Origin: Zerene cesonia | Taxonomy: Eukaryota > Arthropoda > Insecta > Lepidoptera > Pieridae | DNA: 64,000 nt | NCBI RefSeq assembly: GCF_012273895.1 | Contig: NW_024045142.1 | Span: 372,001 to 436,000 of the forward strand | Direction: 5' to 3' | Part shown: positions 55,641-64,000 of the stretch, one piece after another | Layout of the letters: the number at the start of each line of letters is the position of its first letter | How positions within the stretch are numbered: the first letter of the stretch is position 1 | Notes under the pieces: generated by a model | Database searches by the model: none | Seen by the model: only the letters and a program-made list of their open reading frames with translations | What the model was told of the DNA's origin: nothing | Position numbers and translations under genes: made by a program

Positions 55641-58380
55641 ATGGAAACATGTATCGATGGTGAGTGATTTCAATTTTTTTTTTAAATAGATATTCTCAAA
55701 AACGAAGGAGGTTCTACATTTGTTTTTTTTTTTTACTTGGTAAGTCTATGGTTTTTCACACGATTGGCGTAATTCTTTCTTGAGTTTGATGGGTAATTGT
55801 TGACATTTGATCGCAATTACAATTTATATATACCTTCTCTCTCAGGGATGTCGGTGATTTGGGTTATTGAAAATAATAACAATTTATCGATACTATTGTA
55901 GGGATGACCCATTAATTTTTCAGTTAGCATAAACTTTGTTTTTCGAAATACGTCAATCGTTTTTGTGTAAATAAGTATAGTTGTCATAAATTCAATTAAA
56001 TGTCGAGTATTATATTACAATCATTTGATTTTTAAGCATTATCATATAATCTTATATTTTATAGATTATATGAGAACTGGGTAAATTTTAATTAAAACAG
56101 TATTTTTATAACTATCGAATTGACCCCATATTTAACCGACTTCAATAAAAAGAGGTTATCGATCCGACTGTTTCTTTTGTGTTTTGAGTATTTTCTTCGT
56201 GTTTGTTACCCCATAACTTTTTATTGTGTGAACCAATTTTGACGATTCTTTTTTTATTTAAAAGCTGCGTGTTGACATGGGGTTCCATTTAATTAGGTCG
56301 AATTCCGACAATTTGAAAGCTGTTTAATTTTTTTGTTAAAAATAATTATTTTAAAATAAGGATTTAACAATCAATACAAAGATGTAGAACGACTATTCAC
56401 AATTGTTTTGTAATATTGTTGTATATTCAATAGAACATAACAAAAATAGAATTGAAATAATTTCCTATCACTTAATTAATTGATTTTTTTATGCCAAGAT
56501 ATTTTTCTTCCAACGATTGTTTAGCTGTTACTACAAGCTTAGGTCATTCACAAATACATACTGGCCGTAAATATCTCAACTGTGTGAAAATTAAGAAAAA
56601 ATAATAATTTGGCGCCAAAATTACACCAATCACTTTTTTTTAAAGTCCAATGACATTCTTAAAATTAAGACGCAATTATACGCATATCTTAGCCATAGAT
56701 AATATAATACTACACTAGTCGAAGCTAAATCTATCAAATAGTCCATATAACTATGCGAACTATGGAAAATAAATAAAAAGTTAATCGAATATTATAAACT
56801 TTCTACAGATTTAAATGTTCCCAGACAACATCTTAACCATTATCTCGGAAGTGTAAAACCGTCCACTTACAGTACGTCAGGTTGTTTGTTAAGGACATTA
56901 ATTATTTATAGATATTTTGACCATGAGAGTGCATATTCCTTGTGGTCAGTGACATTTCGTTCTTTATAAAATACCTACAGGGTTAGAGTTTTTAACCGCT
57001 GCCGGTTTATGATGGGCAAAATCTGTTATTTCTTTTTTCTTTTTTATCAGACCTTTATTAGCTTCACTTGTTTGTTTGTATTTAACCAACTCAATTTTGA
57101 TCCACTTTAGTGCGTGTAAAATGCGAAAATGAGTTTGTTTGTTTGTCATTTCTCACGTCGCAACGGAATGGTTTTATGATTTGATTTTTCTGGAGATAGT
57201 TAGGAGGCAAGAGCAATTTATAATAGTATAGTAGGTATCTATGATATATTACTATTTGTAGATGAATATTATAATTTCTAGTTTGGAAATTATTGTTTCG
57301 TTATTCGGTTATACAATTTAATATGTCAAATTGTTGTCTATACTAATATAATAAAGAGAAAAAGTTTTATGTTCGTTTGTAGCCTAAGGGTCCGAAACAA
57401 CGGGTCGTATTTTGAAATTTCTTTCACCATAAGAAAGCTACATTATTCCCGAGTGCTATGCGATACTTTTTACCTCGGTAATGTACCACGAGCGAAGTCG
57501 GGGCGAACAACCAGTGTAATATTGTGATGCGCCTTAGAATCACTCTTTCATCACATAAATCAATAAAAAAAATTAATTCCAATAGATGGCTCCATGTTTA
57601 AAATGTACATGAGAACCACCAATAACATAATAAGAATTATATAATGACCACGCGACCGAACCCACGTGCAATAACTAGTATACAAGTACATACAATCAAC
57701 AGAAATATGTAAGCCCTTACCTCGTCATATATAAAACAGAATCCCCATTTCCCTTGGTCATGTCATCACGCGTGAACGGCTGGACCGATTGCAAAATTCT
57801 TTCACCATTAGAAAGGTGTAATTACACTGAATGACATAAGCTATATATGTACCATGGGTGAATCCGAGGCGAACAGCGAATAAATCAATATTAAATGCTG
57901 TTATAAATCTCGAAATAATTATTTTTAGCAAAAAAACTTAACTGTCTTCGAATTTAGAAATTAAAAACTTTTCAACGGATTTTAAACGCGATTTATTCAT
58001 TACATTATTAATCCGACGTTTCGAACACTTTACAGCGAGTGACCACGCTTTTATTAATTTCTAAATGTATAAAACTCGCGTAAAACTATGTCTTTGAATT
58101 GTCAGTACAATACCAAATTTAAATGGGACTAAATGACTAGAAATAGCGTTTGAATATAAAAAGAATCATCAAAATCAGTCGAATACGAATTTCCTTCTTT
58201 TTTTAAGTCGGTTAAAAATATTAGAAATAATTAGCGTCTGTAATTAAAATGCTAATAATTATAATTGCTTGTAATTGTTTACCATGAAAAACACATTAAT
58301 TAGAGATTTTATGTGTTTTCAACTTTAAAAATGCAGGAGGTCATCAATTCGACTGTATTTCTTTTTCTTTTATTATCTTA

Positions 58381-58449
<69 letters not shown>

Positions 58450-59893
58450 CATGCACCTTTTCTTTGTAACACAGTTTTTACTAACATAGGCTTTCGTTTC
58501 TACCAATATAATTGTATGTATTTAACAGTTATAATAAATACTTTATTATTAATAAAGACTTTATTTATGTGTTTGGACCTCTTTTACGTAAGACATTTAT
58601 TTATTCCAGACGATCCTTATCAGGATAATAAGATACGCACATAAAATTATTGTTCCGATCCTTGATAACTTTTATTATGGTTGGAGGAGGCCTGTTTCCT
58701 TTTCCTCACTCTTCCCAGTCCATTCCTTCTTTGCAGTCATCAATCCTCTCTTTATCCCTAGCACCCTCACATTTGGGCAGCGCATTTGCAGCGGCCCTAC
58801 CTCTGCGAATGTTAATGATCGTTTACCATCAGGCGAACCACCAGCTCAGTCGTCCGTTATGACATAAAAGACATCCTACTATCCTACTAATCTTATAAAT
58901 GCGAAAGTTTGTAAGGATGTGTGTGCGTTTGTTGCTCTTTCACGCAAAAACTGCTGAATCGATTGCAATGAAATTTGGTACGTAGACCGTTGGACAACTG
59001 GAATAACATATAGGCAACTTTTTATCCCGATATTCCTACGGGATACAGACTTACGCGGGTGAAATCGCTGAGCGCAGCTCATTCATAAAAAAAGAAAAAG
59101 CATGTACATCCACAGGAAATTCATAAAATAAAATAACAATCAATTTCGTATGAAAAGAGAGGAGTCAGTCCTGAAGAAATAAAAAAATAAAATAAAAAAA
59201 GGTGTGTGTGCGATTCACACACGATAGAAGTGAAACTAGTAAATCGACAAAAGAATGAGATGAATATATATCTCTTATATATAAAATTCTCGTGTCACAA
59301 TGTTAGTCTCTATACTCCTCCGAAACGGCTTGGCCGATTCCTCTGAAATTTGGTAAGCATATTGGGTAGGTCTGAGAATCGGCTAACATCTATTTTTCAC
59401 ACCCCTAAATGATAGGAGTAAGGCAGAACAGCGTTTGCCGGGTGCAGCTAGTAAAATATAAAATAGTATGTATATTTCTGTCTCATTCTTTAACAGCTTC
59501 ATTCTACACAATTGCATTTTCCGTTGCATCAGGTTTGAAATTACAACGATTCCAAAGAAGTTTCACTTCAAAAAATTCGAATGATAAAAGCAGAGTCAGG
59601 TGGTTAGTTAAACGATTTGTTTACAAAAACAATGAACCACTATCGCGATAATCTCAATGTTATCAGGACACTGACCTTTCGATTGTTCATTATCAAACTA
59701 CTGATACGCTATATTTGCATATTGCATTTAATCACAACAATTCAATGTTACACAGTAACTGAATTGATTTCTAAAGAAAACGAGAAAAATTTTCTAAAGA
59801 AAACGAGATATATATGTTAATAATACCCGGCAAACTCCTCACTGTTACCACCTTCCCCGAAACGGTTAGTTACTACTAACATTGTGACACGTG

Positions 59894-59924
<31 letters not shown>

Positions 59925-62735
59925 GATTTAAATATACAGATTATAAACCTGAAGAGTTTGTTTGTTAGTTTGGACTCATTTATCTCAGGAACTAATGAAA
60001 ATTTGAAAAATTCTTTCAGTATTAGACTGCCCATTTATTGAGGAAGGACGGCGTGGCTATATACACATATATAGCCACGCCGTCCACGGACGAAGTCAAG
60101 GATACCGCTAGTATTTAATATCAAGCAAAGATAAATAAAACAAATAATTTAATGATAGAATCAACAAAATTTCTTATACAAAGTTAATGTAAGTAAATTA
60201 TTTAATCCTCGCGATCCTATCCAACAAAAAAGGATAATAAGATAAACTCATGAAATTATTGCATCGTCACCGGTCCTTTATAAGTGTCAAAAGTTCAAAA
60301 ATTTGACCTTTTTAAGTAAGTCATAATCGATTCTAAAAGAGTCGGCCAACAAATATATTGTCATACAGGTGAAGCTAATAAAATCGTGTTAATATAGTTT
60401 ATTTTAAAATCCTGTAAAGTTCATTATATGAAGACCATTATATGCTGAAAGTAACATGGAACATTTTTATGAAATCTATTATAGCATTTAATATATATGA
60501 TTTTTTTATACATTTTCAGATTCACTGTTGAAAGAGCATCTCGGCAGCTTAGAAGAGATGTATACGGACTTTGACAGTTGGGTGGGAAAGTTTGACAGAT
60601 ACATCAAAAAACGGTATGTGTGTTCTTACTTGATAATGGTTCTAGAAATTCCTTGCAGCATATATTATTTTTTTGCGTTTAATAAAAATACTAATAAAGT
60701 AATATTTAGATGCTACCAATTTTTTACCATAAGTACACTACACTACAATGGTATTATATCACAGACTATACATATAGAACTAGTATTATATAATCTGTGC
60801 CTCAAGTAACAAGTTTGACATTTCGCAATTATAAGATTGCAAATGCAAATAATGGTCCAATAATTCAAAACAAATTTGATCTAAACCTAAGACATAAACT
60901 CTCTTAGACCATGAAAAATAAATAACAGGATTCGAGGGCTGTCATAGCCTAGAGACTAGGGAGAAAATATTTCGTATTGCAACTTCGGCCCAACTATGTT
61001 AGTTAGACTATCATGGTATTTTCTTGTGTTTGGTTTCACGCGAGTATTATACATTTAGAAATTAAAAACTTTTCAACGGATTTTAAACGCNNNNNNNNNN
61101 NNNNNNNNNNNNNNNNNNNNNNNNNNNNNNNNNNNNNNNNNNNNNNNNNNNNNNNNNNNNNNNNNNNNNNNNNNNNNNNNNNNNNNNNNNNNNNNNNNNN
61201 NNNNNNNNNNNNNNNNNNNNNNNNNNNNNNNNNNNNNNNNNNNNNNNNNNNNNNNNNNNNNNNNNNNNNNNNNNNNNNNNNNNNNNNNNNNNNNNNNNNN
61301 NNNNNNNNNNNNNNNNNNNNNNNNNNNNNNNNNNNNNNNNNNNNNNNNNNNNNNNNNNNNNNNNNNNNNNNNNNNNNNNNNNNNNNNNNNNNNNNNNNNN
61401 NNNNNNNNNNNNNNNNNNNNNNNNNNNNNNNNNNNNNNNNNNNNNNNNNNNNNNNNNNNNNNNNNNNNNNNNNNNNNNNNNNNNNNNNNNNNNNNNNNNN
61501 NNNNNNNNNNNNNNNNNNNNNNNNNNNNNNNNNNNNNNNNNNNNNNNNNNNNNNNNNNNNNNNNNNNNNNNNNNNNNNNNNNNNNNNNNNNNNNNNNNNN
61601 NNNNNNNNNNNNNNNNNNNNNNNNNNNNNNNNNNNNNNNNNNNNNNNNNNNNNNNNNNNNNNNNNNNNNNNNNNNNNNNNNNNNNNNNNNNNNNNNNNNN
61701 NNNNNNNNNNNNNNNNNNNNNNNNNNNNNNNNNNNNNNNNNNNNNNNNNNNNNNNNNNNNNNNNNNNNNNNNNNNNNNNNNNNNNNNNNNNNNNNNNNNN
61801 NNNNNNNNNNNNNNNNNNNNNNNNNNNNNNNNNNNNNNNNNNNNNNNNNNNNNNNNNNNNNNNNNNNNNNNNNNNNNNNNNNNNNNNNNNNNNNNNNNNN
61901 NNNNNNNNNNNNNNNNNNNNNNNNNNNNNNNNNNNNNNNNNNNNNNNNNNNNNNNNNNNNNNNNNNNNNNNNNNNNNNNNNNNNNNNNNNNNNNNNNNNN
62001 NNNNNNNNNNNNNNNNNNNNNNNNNNNNNNNNNNNNNNNNNNNNNNNNNNNNNNNNNNNNNNNNNNNNNNNNNNNNNNNNNNNNNNNNNNGTGCAGGATA
62101 TGAATTTACTATATGCACGATTATCTAAGATGTTTAAACACAGTTGCCAATCTGTCTCTGACATAACACTTTTTAAATTTTGAGATTCATTTTGGATATC
62201 AATGTTCAACCTTTCAATATCCGATCGGTGTCCGGCAATCATATCATAATAGTCTATCATGTCTATAACGCAATACGGAAAAGGTGTCTTATTCACGTAT
62301 AGCTACAGAATCAACGGATGCAACAAAATTTAATGTAATAGAACCCTTTTTTTAAGTGGGGAAATCTTGCATATAATATAATAGAACCCTGAATAAAAAT
62401 GTTATGTTATGTTAAAATTAATGTACATATTTTTTTTTATTTTCAGGTCAACTTACTTTAAAACGGAAGTAAATAACGACAAGATGATAAATAGCTTACA
62501 GATAAACGTAGAACACATAAATATAAACAATTTATTGCATTACCTTAAATCCCAACGAAGAATGACAGATAAAAGTGTGGGAAAAAACCGGCTGACAGAA
62601 TACAATGGCGACTACTTGCATTCCGATTACATTTATTATGGTTTATTAATTAGGAGAAACAACTTATTAAATATACAATCAAAACTCTATACAATTTTTC
62701 ATTTACAGTTTCGATTTTACATAATCTGTATTTAG
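55641..62735 (+). CDS. Small unknown protein, three exons, 133 residues
   Basis: I do not recognise this protein. Exons are 55641-55659 (ATG to phase 1, donor GTGAGT), 60520-60613 (acceptor TTTTCAG, donor GTATGT, phase 2) and 62447-62735 (acceptor TTTTCAG, TAG stop). They total 402 nt and join in one frame; the two junctions create GAT and CGG codons. The product starts METCIDDSLLKEHLGSLEEM and is hydrophilic and probably helical to about residue 75 (SWVGKFDRYIKKR, NSLQINVEHIN). The last ~20 residues are rich in aromatic and Ile residues, with no clear signal peptide or membrane segment before them. Intron 1 is 4.9 kb. Intron 2 contains the 1-kb gap, so a missed exon is possible. The final 33 nt overlap the antisense hydrolase exon. 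A further splice in exon 3 cannot be excluded. Confidence 0.55.
56130..56400 (+). repeat. Repeat C, diverged copy
   Basis: AACCGACTTCAATAAAAAGA, TTTGTTACCCCATAACTTTT, TGTGAACCAATTTTGACG. Shorter relatives lie at 16560-16690, 23450-23700 and 26610-26715. Confidence 0.5.
56401..57339. other. Small-gene intron 1, unrecognised DNA
   Basis: AT-rich, with a short repeat at 57030-57150 (TTAGCTTCACTTGTTTG, TTTGTTTGTTTGTC). No exon recognised. Confidence 0.5.
57340..57880 (+). mobile_element. Two diverged Helitron-like variants
   Basis: About 57345-57510 (GTCTATACTAATATAATAAA, CCACGAGCGAAGTCGGGGCG) and 57730-57880 (CATCACGCGTGAACGGCTGG, CATGGGTGAATCCGAGGCG). The CTAG ends are decayed. Confidence 0.4.
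57950..58090 (+). mobile_element. Fold-back (family E) element, arm deleted
   Basis: TTAGAAATTAAAAACTTTTC, ACGGATTTTAAACGCG, CCGACGTTTCGAACACTTT, then a short right end TTTCTAAATGTATAAAACTC. Confidence 0.6.
58383..58447 (+). repeat. (AC)n microsatellite
   Basis: About 32 uninterrupted AC units, in intron 1 of the small unknown gene. Confidence 0.98.
58672..58870 (-). repeat. Repeat B variant
   Basis: GGAGGAGGCCTGTTTCC, CTTCCCAGTCCATTCC, ATCAGGCGAACCACCAGC, CGTTATGACATAAAAG. Abuts a Helitron copy starting at 58874. Confidence 0.6.
58874..59080 (+). mobile_element. Helitron-like short element
   Basis: TCCTACTATCCTACTAATCT to GGGTGAAATCGCTGAGCGC; inserted directly after repeat B. Confidence 0.7.
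59273..59451 (+). mobile_element. Helitron-like element, AGAACAGC...CTAG subfamily
   Basis: ATATAAAATTCTCGTGTCAC, CTCCTCCGAAACGGCTTGGC, AAGGCAGAACAGCG, CCGGGTGCAGCTAG before T. Confidence 0.6.
59895..59925 (+). repeat. (TA)n microsatellite
   Basis: About 15 TA units. Confidence 0.95.
60046..60085. repeat. Perfect 18-bp hairpin with 4-nt loop
   Basis: GGACGGCGTGGCTATATA, loop CACA, then the exact complement. Near the CTAG end of a Helitron-like fragment (59940-60113). Confidence 0.75.
61018..61090 (+). mobile_element. Fold-back (family E) element cut by assembly gap
   Basis: TTTTCTTGTGTTTGGTTTCA through CAACGGATTTTAAACGC, where the N run begins; the same left end as 10288. Confidence 0.7.
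61091..62090. other. Assembly gap (1000 N)
   Basis: Placeholder in intron 2 of the small gene, between a fold-back element and an unassigned minus-strand ORF. Confidence 0.99.
62091..62302 (-). CDS. Unassigned minus-strand open fragment at gap edge
   Basis: Open for about 70 codons from a TTCTGTAG acceptor-like boundary at 62303 to the gap. An in-frame TAG sits at that same boundary. It reads LYVNKTPFPYCVIDMIDYYD and on through MAGHRSD-like and SETDWQLCL segments, with a balanced, coding-like composition. It lies in intron 2 of the plus-strand gene, next to a fold-back element. It may be an exon of a nested gene or part of a transposon ORF; I cannot name it. Confidence 0.35.
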
Positions 62736-63003
62736 GAAGTCGATAATTTCATTTATAAAATCTTTTGGCTGTATGACATGATGATTATGGCCTCCCGTAT
62801 ATGGAACCGTTATAAAAAAAGGAATGGTTTTTTGTAATCGTTCAATAATTGCTTCACCGATTTTTATCCATGGACCCACGATTTGAGGATCAGATGCGAT
62901 AGTGTTTAACATAGGCGGAGCGTGCAGGGCGAAAAATGAGCAGAGCGTGTCTTCATCGAAAGGCACTAAAACGGGTCTCTTTACAGAAAAGTCCCAAGTG
63001 AAC
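62703..63003 (-). CDS. SERHL/Kraken-like alpha/beta-hydrolase, last exon (5' partial)
   Basis: Minus-strand exon bounded upstream by TTTTTCAG (acceptor at 63004-63009) and ending in TAA at 62703-62705. It enters with one base carried over and then encodes exactly 100 codons, stop included. It begins FTWDFSVKRPVLVPF, resembling the 'F..RD.R.K.P' segment of serine hydrolase-like proteins. Near the end GGHNHHVIQPKDFINEIIDF fits the family's conserved C-terminal HHVH-type block, which carries the catalytic histidine of the Ser-Asp-His triad. The nucleophile and acid lie on exons outside the window. The substrate is unknown for this family. AATAAA on this strand at 62647-62642 is a plausible polyadenylation signal about 56 bases past the stop. 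Confidence 0.8.
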
Positions 63004-63027
63004 CTGAAAAAGACATAATAGTAAATA

Positions 63028-63260
63028 CTAGACCCTCGTCCCGTTTCCGCTCTGATATCGAGATTAATTTTTTATTCCAAGCTATTAATCGGGATAAACA
63101 GTATCCTGTCACCCAAGACATTCATACCGTGTGTGTGTGTGTAGCAAAATTCATCAAAATCCGTTAAGCAGTTTCAGCGTGATTGACGGACAAACATCCA
63201 AACAAACAATCTTTGACAAACATCCAAACAAACAAACTTTCACATTTATAATATGTGTGA
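63028..63260 (-). mobile_element. Helitron-like variant next to hydrolase exon
   Basis: CTAGACCCTCGTCCCGTTTC, TCATCAAAATCCGTTAAGC, CTTTCACATTTATAATATGT. Starts 25 bases beyond the 5' end of the minus-strand exon, so it abuts that intron's branch/acceptor region. Confidence 0.5.
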
Positions 63261-63509
63261 AATGTAATTGTTAAAAAAAATCTGAAACACGCTTTAATGA
63301 CACAATCAATTAACTGTCTCACTTGTCTGTGATATTGTATTTTGTGATGTGTGTATTAGTATAAATGATATTGAAAATTGTCAATAGATGGCGTTAGTAT
63401 GTGTACGTTACATTAGTTCTGTTTTAATCTGTTATTCATAAAATGGTAAAATTTGTAGATAATTCTTGTAAACACTGGCGACTTTAAATTTGTTTCGTAT
63501 GCCTTACCT

Positions 63510-63720
63510 TATCTTTTCCTTTATTTCCCTCATTAATCCTTTCCCACGTTTGCAGATAGGATATAAGGTTAGATATAAGGGATAAATGCATACCTTAAAT
63601 GATTGCAATAGATTTGCAGAGGGATTAAGAGGAATCTTTTGTATGAATTCACCAATAGAAAGCTTCACGGAGTGAACTGGGCTATATATGTGCCACGGAG
63701 AACCCGGGGCGAACAACTAG
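63510..63720 (+). mobile_element. Helitron-like variant
   Basis: GATAAATGCATACC, GGCTATATATGTGCCACGG, CGGGGCGAACAACTAG before T. Confidence 0.4.
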
Positions 63721-63844
63721 TCGTGTCTATTGTATATATATAATTTCTTTAGGTGTTCCTTTGCTTAAAACTTTCGACTTTACCATACTTAAACTGTAAT
63801 TAAGTGTAAGTTAAATAACTATTAGACCTAACTCAAACTCGCTG

Positions 63845-64000
63845 GGCAGCCGCCGAGGAGGTCGCGGATGAATTAGAACCAGCTCCCGTGGCCCCTTCAC
63901 TTAAGCGGCTCGACGGAACAGTAGGGTTTTGGTCGGTAAGAATCCGACATAACCCACGTCTCCTCTCCCAGGAGGCGGGGGTATCTATACAAGATTACCC
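63845..64000 (+). repeat. Repeat G, 3' part of a retroelement?
   Basis: GCCGAGGAGGTCGCGGATGA, GGTCGGTAAGAATCCGACAT, GGAGGCGGGGGTATC, CAAGATTACCC. GC-richer than its surroundings and continues beyond the window. Confidence 0.45.

Noticed and set aside
59491..59534. Exon-like piece between TTTAACAG and GTTTGA
   Set aside because: Weak donor and no compatible junction needed; the small gene joins in frame without it.

Overview
This is nuclear DNA of a moth or butterfly (Lepidoptera). It is AT-rich and has split genes with GT-AG introns. It is saturated with repeats typical of that order: tRNA-derived SINEs with a (GAT)n tail, short Helitron-like elements (5' TC, 3' hairpin plus CTAG, inserted between A and T), fold-back elements and non-LTR retrotransposon remnants. 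Four runs of exactly 1000 N (4537-5536, 21289-22288, 46775-47774, 61091-62090) are assembly placeholders. No computation was run; splice junctions were placed by hand and checked for phase continuity.

Layout. (1) 1-19318, plus: the 3' part of the dynactin p150 gene (Glued/DCTN1). Thirteen phase-consistent exons encode the last ~554 residues and end in TAA. The 6.6-kb intron in the linker after coiled coil 2 holds two unlisted, phase-compatible 39-nt exon candidates (9504-9542 and 12784-12822). (2) 19319-37330: about 18 kb of intergenic repeats, with LINE fragments, hairpin arrays and one isolated TATA/Inr-like promoter near 30471. (3) 37594-48640, plus: a four-exon Not/Noto-class homeobox gene (244 residues, eh1 repressor motif, complete homeodomain) behind a GC-rich promoter. 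(4) 48641-55640: intergenic repeats and one tRNA-Ile(AAU) on minus. (5) 55641-62735, plus: a three-exon gene for a 133-residue protein I do not recognise. Its last coding bases overlap, antisense, the end of (6) 62703-63003, minus: the last exon of a SERHL/Kraken-like alpha/beta hydrolase that continues beyond the window. A minus-strand open fragment next to the last gap (62091-62302) is unassigned.

The genes do not form an evident pathway: a cytoskeletal motor adaptor, a developmental repressor, a small unknown protein and a hydrolase. The main items for follow-up are the twin 39-nt exons of Glued, an in-frame 36-bp minisatellite with CACGTG every 36 bp just after a Glued donor, six short hairpins whose stems change in a base-pair-conserving way, a 92-bp perfect palindrome, and a 319-bp inverted repeat in the last Glued intron.
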